Origin: Mesoplasma melaleucae | GTDB lineage: Bacteria > Bacillota_I > Bacilli_A > Mycoplasmatales > Mycoplasmataceae | Reading direction: 5' to 3' | Length of the DNA: 64,000 nt | NCBI RefSeq assembly: GCF_002804105.1 | Contig: NZ_CP024964.1 | Span: 1-64,000 of the forward strand | Shown: piece by piece, positions 38,438 through 48,518 of the stretch | Layout: each line of letters starts with the position of its first letter | How positions within the stretch are numbered: the stretch's first letter is position 1 | Notes under the pieces: model-generated | The model's database searches: none | What the model saw: the letters and a program-made list of their open reading frames with translations, nothing else | Told to the model about the DNA's origin: nothing | Program-made: the position numbers and the translations under genes

Positions 38438-39663
38438 TGAAATTTGGTAGAATGGTAGAAAAAAATCTTATTTTATAGCTCTTTACCATTAGTATTATTA
38501 ATTGGAACAACTGTTGTAAGTTGTGGAACTAAATATGTTGATTCACAATATTATGTTCTTTCAGTTGGTAATGCAAACTTTACTTATCTTCAAATTGTAG
38601 ATACAGCAACTGTTATTGATGCTGGAGTAGGAAGAAGTGCAGAACAAGGTGATTCACTTAGTGGAACTGAAGATAGCATAATCTACTCAAACGCAGAAAC
38701 AAGAGCAAACGATTGAAAATGAGAAGACAGAGCTGGTGTTACTGATTGAGAAGTTAACTTTATGAAGTCAATTGGTGTTAAACAAATAGATACTATTTTT
38801 ATTACTCACCAACATACAGACTATTACAATGCTGTTAATGCATTAGTAAAAGCATTCCCTGTTAAAACTGTGAACGCTCCTTTAATGGGTGCAACTGGTT
38901 TAAGAATAGAGTTATCATCTTCTATTACAACAGTAAACACTAAATTTGAAAAGACATATAAAAGTCAAGGATACACATTTACAAACATTACAGCGTAAAC
39001 TAGTGATGAAGCAATTAAAGAAATAAGTAATCCGTCAACAGATGAAAATGATAGAAGTGTTGTTTTTGAATTTAAAGTAAAATGTCAAACATTTATGCAA
39101 CCAAATGATATAACAAATCAAATATTTTCAAATGATGACAAATTTATGAAAAAAGTACTTTCTAATAAATTTAACTTTTTATTAGCGGCTCACCATGGTT
39201 CAGGTAATTCTATGACTGATGTTTATGAAGCAATGACTGAAAAAGGTTGAGTACCAAAACAAGTTGTTATTTCTGGAATTTCAGATCCTTCAACTTAAAC
39301 CCTGATGTTGATTTAAGTGAATTTTCAGGAGGGCATCGTTTTCCTGGAACAAATGTTGTTCTGCAATTAATCAATGAATTTAAGCCAAATGGTTTATCTG
39401 AAAATTCAATACATGTTACAGGTAGTGGAGATACTTTAGGTTCATATACAAGTCCATATTTAGATTCAGAACATTTTAATCATTCATTTGTTTATAGTTT
39501 AACTTCTGAAAATGGTTACAAAGGAGAAATAACTCCAATTAATGACAATATAACTAATTATAAGAATTCAACAACAACTAAAAAAATATATTTAAACAAA
39601 ATTTTAACTCAATATTTGCGTGTACAGATTATTTATACACAATATTTACAAAAGACTAAAAAT
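38437..39663 (+). pseudogene. Broken MBL-fold lipoprotein gene
   Basis: Begins at an ATG overlapping the preceding TAA (ATG at 38437). The early frame is interrupted by TAG near 38477. In the restored reading the signal peptide LPLVLLIGTTVVSC ends at a lipobox Cys. The domain then runs YYVLSVGNANFTYLQ, FITHQHTDY, then AAHHGSGNS, with TAA stops at about 38998 and 39296 and a shift near 39290. The metal motif has become HxHxDY, losing the final His of HxHxDH. It is a paralogue of the intact lipoprotein at 29159-30439. The final part (39247-39663) has the longest surviving frame (139 codons). Confidence 0.8.
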
Positions 39664-40022
39664 TAAAAAAAGCTATAAATTCAGGCTTATTTTTTAGTAT
39701 GAAAATAAAACTTATACTTTAGCAAATATATTAGATTATTCATCAATAAAATTTACGACAAATAAGTTACTAACTAAACTAATACAATTCTTAAATCAAG
39801 AGCTAAATAAAAATAAAATATTTTAACTCTAAAATTAAGTAAAAATATAAATTTAAAACAAATAAAAAATAGTAAGTTAAAACACAAAAAACGGTGCTTG
39901 TTCACTATTTTTTTGTACATTCATACGATGATTTATCAAAATTTATAATATCATATAAGTGTTTTTTACAAATCATAAAAATTATTCCATTTTTTTTTAC
40001 ATAATTTGGAATTAATTGTTAA
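39664..40022. other. Intergenic stretch before the citrate operon
   Basis: A 360-base AT-rich stretch without an intact gene. A short frame of about 40 codons (about 39703-39826, ending LNKNKIFstop) may be a further remnant of the preceding pseudogene or noise. It holds the terminator at 39865-39915 and ends at the citrate promoter. Confidence 0.4.
39865..39915 (+). terminator. Terminator before the citrate operon
   Basis: AAAAATAGT (39865-39873) pairs with ACTATTTTT (39904-39912), then TTG. The 30-base loop makes it moderate. Confidence 0.5.
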
Positions 40023-40039
40023 TATAATATTGTATACAA
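40023..40039 (+). promoter_or_regulatory. Citrate operon -10 box with overlapping TTGTATACAA palindrome
   Basis: TATAAT at 40023-40028 is followed directly by the perfect 10-base palindrome TTGTATACAA at 40030-40039, which would cover the transcription start. Symmetric TGT...ACA sites are typical operators of GntR-family regulators. The operon encodes a GntR-type domain fused to CitX (44749-45891), so autoregulation is a reasonable inference. No strong -35 is visible. Confidence 0.5.
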
Positions 40040-40055
40040 AAGAAGGAGGTATTTT

Positions 40056-42017
40056 ATGGAGTTTATGTTCACGCCTGAAGAAATGCAAAGGTTTCAGCTG
40101 AAAAAAGAAGCTGGTCAGGCTAAAATAGATAAAAGTAAAGTCAAATTAAATAAAATTCAAGAAAAAAATGAATTAATTATTGAAAAACATTTAGCTAAAG
40201 AAAATCTAAGACATACAAAAGAATTAGATAAACTAGAAACTAAAAGGAAAAAGAAACTTTCAACATTATCAACTAAAAATGTTTCAATTGAAATAACTGA
40301 TGAAATAGTTAAATTTTACGATTCTAAGATCGCTAAAGAAAATGAGTTGTATAAAATTGCTATTAAAAACTTAACTTTAGCAAAACAAGATTTACTAAAT
40401 GGTATTGAGTCTTCAAATGCAAACAATATTAAAGTTTATTTAGAGTCAATAAATGTAAAAATTAGTAAAGTTAATTGAAAAAGAAATTGAAAAAAATTAA
40501 AAGAAAAAGAGTTAACAAAAGATAAAAAAGAAGCAACTTATAAATTATATGAAGAGAGTGATAAAAAATATAAACCACTTCAAATTAAAGTTGATGAAAT
40601 GATTGAAAATTTTAAACTGCAATGAAGCACTTTTAAATTGAAAACTGAAGTTAAAATTAATAAAACTTCTCAATATACATGAAAGGATTGAATAAATGTA
40701 AAAATTTGAACAATCCCTGCATGATTAGCATTTACATTTTTAGCAATAATAATCACAGCCATATTAACTAAATCAGTTGAATCAAACATGATTTACGCAC
40801 CTGCTATATTATTAATTATTGCAGTTTTTGCTGGATCAATTTTTAGCAAAATACCAGTATGAAAAAAATATTTTGGTGGAGCAGTTATGGGTTCAATGTT
40901 TATTGCAGCATTCCTTGTTTACTTTAATGTTTTAGGGCCTGAAGCAAATGCAGCAGGACAAGAAGTTTATGCTTCAATTAAGGCTTGATTTAAAAACCAA
41001 GACTTCCTAAGTTTATATATTTCAGTATTACTTGTAGGAGCGGTTTTATTAATGCCTAGAAAATTAATTATTAAAGCAACTGGTGGATTCTTAGTTATTA
41101 TTGTTGCTGGATCATTATTAGGATTATTATTAGCTATGATGAGTACTTTAGTAACAGGAATGAGTATGCAAAATTTAATTTTAAATTATACTTTACCAAT
41201 TTTAGCAGATGGAAATGGTGGAGGTATCCAACCAATTGGAAAAATTGCTGAAGCTAACGGTTATGATTCAGGAGTTTGAATGTCTAGAGCATTAGCTATT
41301 TCAACTTTAGCGTCTATATTATCAGTTATTGCTGCTGCTATTGTAAGTGGTATTGGAAAATCAAAACCTTCTCTTTCAGGAAATGGAAAATTAATGTTAA
41401 CTGATATTCATACAGTTTATAGAACAGCTAAAGTAAACGATAGAAATATTGCTGCAGCTTTCTTATTAATTTTAGTTATTTACATTGCATCAGATATTTT
41501 AGCAAAAGCTGTATTTACTGAAGCTAGAGTAGGAATTTTAATTCCAAACTTTGCATGAATGATTATTTTATGTTTATTAGCTAACTTATTAGACGTAGTT
41601 CCATTGGAAATGAGATTGGGAGCAGAAAAAATTAATAAATTTATATCAAAACAAACAACATGATTATTAATGGTAGGGGTAGGTATTTTATTCATTGACT
41701 TAAAAGAATTTATATCAGCATTAAACCCAACTTCAATCTTAGTTTGTGTACTATTTGTATTAGGAGCAGTTGTTGGTCCAATGCTATTAGCAAAAGTATT
41801 AAAATTTAATTGTGTAGAAGCTGCTGTTTCAGCTGGATTGTGCATGACAGCTCAAGGTGGTAGTGGAGCTATTGCTGTTTTAGGAACATCAGAAAGAATG
41901 AATTTAATGCCATTTGGACAAATTACTTGTAGAATTGCTGGTAGTTTAATCTTAGTGTTTGCTGCCATTGCATTCTCAAAATGACCTGGACCAAACCCAG
42001 TAGCAGCATTAGTATAA
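40056..42017 (+). CDS. 2-hydroxycarboxylate (citrate/malate) transporter with an N-terminal coiled-coil extension
   Basis: The 653-residue frame has GGAGG at 40044-40048 and ATG 40056. Residues 1 to about 205 are hydrophilic and coiled-coil-like (many Lys/Glu/Leu repeats), an addition not present in the usual 440-residue 2HCT proteins. Residues from about 210 on form the carrier with about 11 helices. The two reentrant-loop signatures are recognisable: GNGGGIQPIG in the first half and AQGGSGAIAVLGTSERMNLMPF in the second (family form GG-G followed by N-R-M-x-L-M-P-F). Position before citD-citE-citF makes citrate the likely substrate, as in CitP/CitS. Citrate uptake may be by exchange or H+/Na+ symport; this cannot be read. 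Confidence 0.88.
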
Positions 42018-42041
42018 AATGAAAAGAAATAAGGAGAATAT

Positions 42042-42299
42042 ATGGAAAAAATTATAGTCGGAAGTGTTGAATCCGGGGATTTAATGATAACAATTGATAA
42101 AAATTCAACAGAGGAAAATAAAATAATTGTTAATTCTAAATTTTTAAACCAATTTGGTGATGAAATTAAGGGAATAGTAAACGAAGTTTTAATTGAAAAT
42201 AACGCAAAAGGGTGCATTTTAAATATTAATGATCAAGGAGCAATACCTGCAGTCATAAGAGCAAGAACAAAAACAGCATTAGAAAGATTTAAAAAATAA
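42042..42299 (+). CDS. citD: Citrate lyase acyl carrier protein (gamma subunit)
   Basis: The 85-residue frame starts at ATG 42042 with AAGGAG upstream. It carries the prosthetic-group site as ESGD, with Ser11 matching the Ser of the ESSD motif in other CitD proteins. That Ser receives the phosphoribosyl-dephospho-CoA arm made by CitG and attached by CitX. The C-terminal half ends with a helix (ARTKTALERFKK), as in the family. The gene is two bases from citE. Function is as part of the citrate lyase complex with CitE and CitF. Confidence 0.92.
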   Translation: MEKIIVGSVESGDLMITIDKNSTEENKIIVNSKFLNQFGDEIKGIVNEVLIENNAKGCILNINDQGAIPAVIRARTKTALERFKK

Positions 42300-42301
42300 T
42301 T

Positions 42302-43195
42302 ATGTCAAATACAAAAGTAAATAAATCTAGAAAACACATGTTGTTTGTTCCAGCTGACAAACCCGCAATGTACCGCGATGTTATATTTTACAAACCAGAC
42401 ACAGTAATGTTTGATCTAGAAGATGCTGTATCATATTCAGAAAAAGATGCAGCTCGAAACTTACTTGTTGAAATATTACAAGATATTGATTATTCTAAAA
42501 ATAAAATTGAAACTTGTGTAAGAATTAATGCTATTGATACAGAATTTTTTGAAAAAGACGTTGAAGCATGTGTAAAAGCAAACGTTGATCTAATTAGAAT
42601 ACCAAAAGCAGAAACAAAAGAAGACGTTTTAAAAACAATTGAAACTTTAAAAAAATATGAAACAGAAAATAAATTACCTTACGAAATCAAGATATTTTTA
42701 GCATTTGAAAGTGCTAAAGGTATATTGAATGCTTATGAAATTTCAGCATGTAGTGAAAGAATTGTTGGAATTGCATTAGGAGGAGTAGATTATTTATTAG
42801 ATTTAAAAGCAAGTAAGCTCCCAAATAGAGAAGAACTTATGTATGCAAGACAACACTTAGTACATGTTGGTAGAACATTAAAATTAGATGTTTTTGACGT
42901 TATCTATCCAAAAACTACAGATGCAGAAGGCTTTACTAAAGAATTTAAATTTATTAAAGCTCTAGGATTTAGTGGTAAATCAGTAGTTCACCCTAACCAA
43001 ATTGGTTTAATAAATGAAATTGTAAAACCAACACAACAAGAATTAGAATTTGCTATTGAAATGCAAAAAGCTTTTGATGAGTCAATTAAAAATGGTAAAG
43101 GTGTATTCTTATTTAAAGGACAAATGGTTGATAAGCCAGTTGTAGAGAAACAACTTGAAATTATCGAATTAGCTAGAGAGATGGGGATGTTATAA
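42302..43195 (+). CDS. citE: Citrate lyase beta subunit (citryl-ACP lyase)
   Basis: Cleaves citryl-ACP to oxaloacetate and acetyl-ACP. The 297-residue frame shows the HpcH/HpaI-family TIM barrel: RKHMLFVPADKPAM at the N-terminus, DLEDAV (metal-binding acidic residues), RIPKAET, and GIALGGVDYLLDL with the catalytic acidic region, and SVVHPNQIGLIN near the end. Length is that of CitE. Two bases after citD and one before citF, so the three are co-translated. Confidence 0.95.
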   Translation: MSNTKVNKSRKHMLFVPADKPAMYRDVIFYKPDTVMFDLEDAVSYSEKDAARNLLVEILQDIDYSKNKIETCVRINAIDTEFFEKDVEACVKANVDLIRIPKAETKEDVLKTIETLKKYETENKLPYEIKIFLAFESAKGILNAYEISACSERIVGIALGGVDYLLDLKASKLPNREELMYARQHLVHVGRTLKLDVFDVIYPKTTDAEGFTKEFKFIKALGFSGKSVVHPNQIGLINEIVKPTQQELEFAIEMQKAFDESIKNGKGVFLFKGQMVDKPVVEKQLEIIELAREMGML

Positions 43196-43196
43196 A

Positions 43197-44747
43197 ATGA
43201 GCAGACCAGAAATGACAAAAGAATATTTAGAAAGTATTAAAGGAAGTATTCCATATGAAATGAAGCCTTTTGATGTTAAAAATCCTAATACTTCTAATTT
43301 TTCTACAAATAAAACAACACTTCCTAACAAAGGAATAATAAGAGACAAAAGAGTTTCATTAAAAGAAGCAATTATTCAATCTGGACTAAAAAATGGAATG
43401 ACAATTTCTTTCCATCATCACTTTAGAAGTGGAGATAAAACCATTAAAACTGTTATGGAAATAGTTAAAGAATTAGGAATTAAAGATTTAACTATAGCAA
43501 GTAGTAGTTTAACAGATGCACATAACTTTTTAACAAATTTTATTAATGATGGGTATGTTAAAGCATTACAAACTTCAGGATGTAGAGATACTTTAGGAAA
43601 ATTTGTTTCTGAAGGACATTGTAAAACTCCGATGATCATCAGAAGCCACGGTGGTAGGGGAAGAGCTATAGAATCAGGTGACTTAAAAATTGATGTTGCA
43701 TTTATTGCAGCCAGTTCAAGTGACATGATGGGTAACTCAAATGGTAAAATCGGAAAATCAAGATGTGGAAGTTTAGGATATGGAATTGTTGATGCTGAAA
43801 ATGCTAATAAAACAGTTATTATTACTGACAACTTAGTTGATTATCCAAACAAAGTAATTTCAATTTCTCAAACACACGTTGATTTTGTTGTTGAAGTTGA
43901 AGAAATTGGAGATGCTAAAGGAATAATGACTAATGAAATTCGTCTTTCATCTAACCCAAAAGAAGAAATTATCGCTAAAAATGTAACAAATGTTATTACA
44001 AATACAGAATTGTTTAAAGATAAATTTTCAATACAAATGGGCACTGGTGGAGCATCACTCTCAGTAGTTAAATTACTTAAAAAAGAAATGATTGATAAAA
44101 ACATAAAAGCAAGTTTTTGTTTAGGTGGAATTACAGGACACCAAGTTTCATTATTAAATGAAGGTCTTGTAGAAGCATTATATGATACTCAATCATTTGA
44201 TATGATTGCTGGAGAATCAATTGCAACAAACCCAAATCACATTGAAATTTCAGCATCAATGTATGCAAACCCTCATAATAAATCTCCATTTGTTAATAAA
44301 TTAGACTATGTAATTTTAAGTGCGCTTGAAGTAGACACAAACTTTAATGTTAACGTAATTACAGGAAGCGATGGAGTTATTAGAGGAGCAGCTGGAGGAC
44401 ACCCTGATACTGCTGAAGGAGCAAAAATATCTATTATTTGTTTACCATTAATTAGAGGAAGATTAAGTTGTGTTGTTGAAAAAGTAAACACAATCATTAC
44501 ACCAGGTCATACAGTTGATGTTATTGTTACTGATTTAGGTATAGCTGTAAACCCTTTAAGAAAAGATATTCAAGATCAGTTAAAAGCTGCAGGTATTAAA
44601 ACAATTACATTAGAAGAAATGCAAAAATTTGCAGAAGATATTATTGGTAAAGCAAAACCTATTGAATGGGATTATTCAAAACCAGTAGCTCTAATTGAAG
44701 ACAGAGATGGTACAATATTAGATATAGTATACAAGGTAAAAAAATAG
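43197..44747 (+). CDS. citF: Citrate lyase alpha subunit (citrate CoA-transferase)
   Basis: Swaps acetyl-ACP for citrate to form citryl-ACP. The 516-residue frame has the CitF plan of two CoA-transferase-like halves, with GLKNGMTISFHHHFRSGD near residue 65, IRSHGGRGRAIESGDL, GTGGASLSVVKLLKKEM and a C-terminal ITPGHTVDVIVTDLG. It starts one base after the citE stop. Length matches other CitF proteins (about 510). No defect was seen. A UGG codon encodes the Trp in IEWDY. Confidence 0.95.
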   Translation: MSRPEMTKEYLESIKGSIPYEMKPFDVKNPNTSNFSTNKTTLPNKGIIRDKRVSLKEAIIQSGLKNGMTISFHHHFRSGDKTIKTVMEIVKELGIKDLTIASSSLTDAHNFLTNFINDGYVKALQTSGCRDTLGKFVSEGHCKTPMIIRSHGGRGRAIESGDLKIDVAFIAASSSDMMGNSNGKIGKSRCGSLGYGIVDAENANKTVIITDNLVDYPNKVISISQTHVDFVVEVEEIGDAKGIMTNEIRLSSNPKEEIIAKNVTNVITNTELFKDKFSIQMGTGGASLSVVKLLKKEMIDKNIKASFCLGGITGHQVSLLNEGLVEALYDTQSFDMIAGESIATNPNHIEISASMYANPHNKSPFVNKLDYVILSALEVDTNFNVNVITGSDGVIRGAAGGHPDTAEGAKISIICLPLIRGRLSCVVEKVNTIITPGHTVDVIVTDLGIAVNPLRKDIQDQLKAAGIKTITLEEMQKFAEDIIGKAKPIEWDYSKPVALIEDRDGTILDIVYKVKK

Positions 44748-44748
44748 A

Positions 44749-45891
44749 ATGAATTTACAAGAAATATTAGATGCCAGAGAAAAGAGAACGCTGTTTCTAA
44801 ACAATAAACTGGATGGTAACACTTTAGTAATTACCTTTTCTTTAAATATCCCAGGGCTAAACAAATTAGGAAATGACAAAAGAATTTTTATTGAAAAGTA
44901 TTTTTATGAATATTTAAAATACGTTAATAAGAGATCAAATCAAGTTAGTTATGATTTACTAACTGATGCAAATGGTTATATTTACTATCTATATTTAGAC
45001 ATTAAAAATATTAATCCGATTGACTTGAAAAAAGATGCTTTAAAATTTGAAGAATCTGTTGGCGATGCTGGAAAAATTATTGACATCGATATTTATCTTG
45101 CTTTAACAAAAAAAATATCAAGACAAGATATAGCTAAATTAGCTAGAAAATGTTTCTTGTGTGATAATTTTGCAAAAGAATGTGCGTTTTTACAAAAACA
45201 TAGTGAAGCAGACTTATTAAGTTTTGTTAATAAAACAATAAATTTAAAAACACCATTTATTTTATCTGAAGAATTTATTTTTGCAGATATTCTAAAAAGA
45301 ATTAGTGATGGAGAGTTATCTGAAGGAGATAGACTTAAAGAAGAAGAATTATCAGAAAGATATAATGTATCTAGAACTAAGATTCGTGAAGTTATTAAAA
45401 AGTTAAAAGAAGACGATTTAGTTACTTTAAAAAAGCACATTGGCGCAAAAATTAAAGTGCTTAATAATACAGAAATAAAAGAAATATTAGAATTAAGAAT
45501 TTTATTAAAAAGAATAATTTTCAAAAACGTATTTAATAATTATTTAAAACAAAATTACTTTATGATTGATGATGTAAAAAACAGAATTTTAAAAATTAAA
45601 GAAAATGATTATGAATTAAAAGCTATTTGAAATATAGAGATTCATACTTTTCTATTTTCTTTATCAACAAAATATTATACAAAAAGTTACTATAACAAAT
45701 TAGAAACTACATTTGCTTGTATAAATAGAAAAATAAAGGAAAAAATTTTAAAAGGAGAATTTGATCTGTTGAAAAATTTTTTAATTATGTGTGATTCTAT
45801 TATTAAAAGAGATGAAAAAACATTTTTTAGCAATATTGAAGATTATTTTAATAAAATAGAAAGTTTAATTTTGAGTTTTAAAAATGAGTAA
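44749..45891 (+). CDS. CitX holo-ACP synthase domain fused to a GntR-family regulator
   Basis: The 380-residue frame joins two functions. Residues 1-165 are CitX: DAREKRTLFLNN, VITFSLNIPGLNK and the characteristic RKCFLCDNFAKECA (about 140-153), the apo-citrate-lyase phosphoribosyl-dephospho-CoA transferase that loads CitD. Residues about 180-245 are a winged helix of GntR type: FADILKRISDGELSEGDRL, ELSERYNVSRTKIREVIKKL and a wing. Residues 245-375 are helical, with ELRILLKR at the start, as in FadR/FCD regulators. The gene starts one base after citF and overlaps citC by eight bases. It may load the lyase and also sense citrate to control the operon. Fusion is seen in sequence; the regulatory role is inference. 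Confidence 0.85.
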
Positions 45892-46936
45892 TATAGTTTT
45901 TGAAAAAGTTAATTTAGAAAATCAAAATATAGAAAATAAAGTAAAAATATTTTTGAACAAATTTGATTTAAAGTATTCAAATATAGATTGCACAATCATT
46001 GCTTGAGAAGCAAACGAAATTATTGGCGTTTGTAGTAAAAATAAAAATATTATTAAAAATATTGCTGTAGATGATTCACAAAAAGGATTAGGACTCTTTA
46101 ATCAATTACTATCTGAAATTAAAAAACAGATAATTATAGAAAATTATAATAACACTTTTGTAATAACAAAAAAATGTAATAAAAAGTTTTTTGAAGATAT
46201 TAATTTTAAAAAAATATATGAAAATGACAAAATAGCGTTTTTAGCTGAAAATATAGATGAATATAATAATTACAAAAAATTTGTTAATAATAGTAAATTT
46301 TGCAAAAAAACCGGAGTTATATTATTAAATGCAAACCCATTAACTAAAGGGCATCAATTCTTAATTGAAGAATCAAGAAAAGAAAATGATTTAACAGTAC
46401 TTATTCCAGTTATAGATGATTCATCATTTTTTACTACAAAAGAACGTTTAGAAATATTATCAGCAAATTATCAAAATAGTAAAGATATTAAGATCTTTGA
46501 AGGAACACAGTTTTTAATTTCTAAAAAATTATTTCCTAGCTATTTTATAAAATCTGATGAAGATGTAATAACTGAAGAAAGCGAAATGAATGCTTGATTA
46601 TTTAAAGACATATTTTCTGAACAAGTAAAAAGTGGTAATACAATAACTAGATATTTAGGTAGTGAACCATTTTCAAAAACAACTAACAAATATAATGAAT
46701 TTATTCAGCATTTATATGAAAAAGATGCATTAAAAATCAAAGTTAAAATTGTTGAAAGATATACTAATAAAAATAATGATATTATTAGTGCTTCAAAAGT
46801 AAGAAAATTAATTTATGATGAGCAAATTGATAAATTAAAAGATTTTGTTTCTGATGAAACATTTAAATTAATTACAAAAGATGAAATTATTGAAAGAGCA
46901 CAAGCTAAACCTGAATTAATTTTTAAGAATAATTAA
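45884..46936 (+). CDS. citC: [Citrate lyase] ligase (citrate lyase acetyl-activating enzyme)
   Basis: Acetylates the thiol of the CitD prosthetic group with ATP and acetate. The 350-residue frame starts at ATG 45884 inside the end of the CitX-GntR gene. The N-terminal 130 residues are GNAT-like (IAVDDSQKGLGLFNQLL). The C-terminal nucleotidyltransferase part has the NPLTKGHQFLIE form of the HxGH motif (about residue 150) and a late ISASKVRKL corresponding to the family's S-[AG]-S-x-V-R. Length matches CitC. Its 3' end overlaps the opposite-strand citG by 14 bases. No own ribosome binding site is obvious, as expected with coupling. Confidence 0.88.
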
Positions 46937-47702
46937 TTAGTTTTAAAAACATTACTAAAACAAACAAGTCAGCTGCACCACCAGGTGACACACGCTCTTT
47001 TATAAAATGGTTATTGATTTCTTCAATTTCCTTAAAAGACAATTCATTCTTTTCAATTTTGATAGCTAAAGAATTTAGATCAGCTTTAATATTATTATAA
47101 GATTGAATCCCAATTTTAAGTATCATAGTTGTATCATCAATATTGACAGTAAGAAAAATTAATAAAAGAAAATATTTTAAATTTTCTTCCAAATTTAAAT
47201 GTTGAATTGATTGATAATAATTTAATGCTTTAAAAACAACAGGATAGCCAGAAATGGCTATTTGTGTTGGATGTGCTAAATTGTACTCTTTGCACAAATC
47301 CATAGATTTTGATTTAATTGGAATTGATTTTAAAGGTTTACAAAAATTAATTATATTTTTTTGTAGAGTACCAGCATTAATTTGTGTGTATAAAAAACAA
47401 TAAAAGAAAATTGAACTATGAAAAATTAGACCTTTATGGGTGTTGACACCATTAGTCTCTTCAAACATCTTATTTTCAAAATTAAAGCCAATTTGTTTTA
47501 AATCATAAAAATCTTTAATTTGATTAAAATCCTTATAAATAGTTTTTAAAAAAGGCTTAAAAATTTTTAAAGAATTTTGAAAAGTTTTATAATCCATGTC
47601 AAAATGACAGCCTGAATTTTGTTTTGAAACTAATCCTAAAGAAGGATAAAAACTAAATTCAATTTCAATAGCTTTTAAAAAATCGTTAATAACTTTATTC
47701 AT
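46923..47702 (-). CDS. citG: 2-(5''-triphosphoribosyl)-3'-dephospho-CoA synthase CitG
   Basis: Makes the precursor of the citrate lyase prosthetic group from ATP and dephospho-CoA. From ATG 47702 the frame is about 259 residues. Family marks are the N-terminal SLGLVSKQNSGCHFDMDYKTF (partial: GLVS, GxHxDMD), NGVNTHKGLIF with the conserved NTHKG, and SPGGAADL near the C-terminus. The minus-strand orientation, convergent with citC, is unusual because citG normally lies co-directionally with the other cit genes. No good ribosome binding site precedes ATG 47702 or the alternative ATG 47717, so the start is uncertain. Confidence 0.88.
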   Translation of the reverse strand: MNKVINDFLKAIEIEFSFYPSLGLVSKQNSGCHFDMDYKTFQNSLKIFKPFLKTIYKDFNQIKDFYDLKQIGFNFENKMFEETNGVNTHKGLIFHSSIFFYCFLYTQINAGTLQKNIINFCKPLKSIPIKSKSMDLCKEYNLAHPTQIAISGYPVVFKALNYYQSIQHLNLEENLKYFLLLIFLTVNIDDTTMILKIGIQSYNNIKADLNSLAIKIEKNELSFKEIEEINNHFIKERVSPGGAADLFVLVMFLKLINYS

Positions 47703-47732
47703 ATTTTCATTGTACATTAGAAAGGTATAAAA

Positions 47733-48359
47733 ATGACAACAACAAAAAAGCATTTAGAAGAATTAAAAAAAGAAAAATTATCAGCCATAATCAGAACAGA
47801 TGATTATGATCATGCATATAAAATTATCAAAGCATGTAACGAAGCAGCCATCAAGTTTATTGAAATAACATTAACAGTTCCTAATGCTTACAAATTAATT
47901 GAACAAACATCAAAAGACTTTCCTAATTTATCAATTGGAGCAGGAACAGTTTTAACTATTGAACAAGCGCAAAAATCATTAGAAGCTGGAGCTAAATATT
48001 TTGTTTCTCCTGTTTGTTTACCTGAATTGGTTAAATGATCAAAAGAAAAAGGTATTTTATGCATGGCTGGTGCAATTACACCAACAGAAATGTTTACATT
48101 ATGAGAAGCAGGAGCAGAATTAATTAAATTTTTCCCCGCAAATTCAATGCCAAAAGATTATATTAAATTAGTTAAAAACCCACACACAGAATTCCAATTT
48201 ATTGCAACAGGTGGAATTAACTATAATAACTGTTTAGATTATATTGAAGCAGGATGTATTGCTGTTGGAGTAAGCGCTGATTTAGGATCTGCACCTATTA
48301 CAAAAACTTATGAAGAAATTTTAGAAGTTGCTAAAAAATATAAAGCTAAATTAAAATAA
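47733..48359 (+). CDS. eda: KDPG/KHG aldolase-family protein, possible oxaloacetate decarboxylase
   Basis: The 208-residue frame starts at ATG 47733 behind GAAAGG and shows the class I aldolase signature: KFIEITLTVPNA (catalytic Glu), SIGAGTVL, YFVSPVC and LIKFFPANSMPKD with the Schiff-base Lys. KDPG aldolase normally splits 2-keto-3-deoxy-6-phosphogluconate in the Entner-Doudoroff pathway, which is not evident in this window. E. coli Eda is known to decarboxylate oxaloacetate too. Next to citrate lyase, and with no oxaloacetate decarboxylase (oadABG or mae-type) seen nearby, that role is a reasonable inference. One UGA-Trp at about 48037. Divergent from citG. Confidence 0.85.
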
Positions 48360-48426
48360 ACATAAGACAAAACAAAAATACTTTAAATTTATTTAATATA
48401 AATCTAAAGAATAAAAATAAATTATC

Positions 48427-48460
48427 AAATACCTTATTAAAGGTATTTTTTATTTTTCAA
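48427..48460 (+). terminator. Terminator after the aldolase gene
   Basis: Stem AAATACCTT (48427-48435) / AAGGTATTT (48439-48447) followed by TTTATTTTT. Confidence 0.75.
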
Positions 48461-48518
48461 ATATTTTATTTATGTATTATAATTTTTTAATATTTGTATA
48501 TAATTGATGTATGTAATT

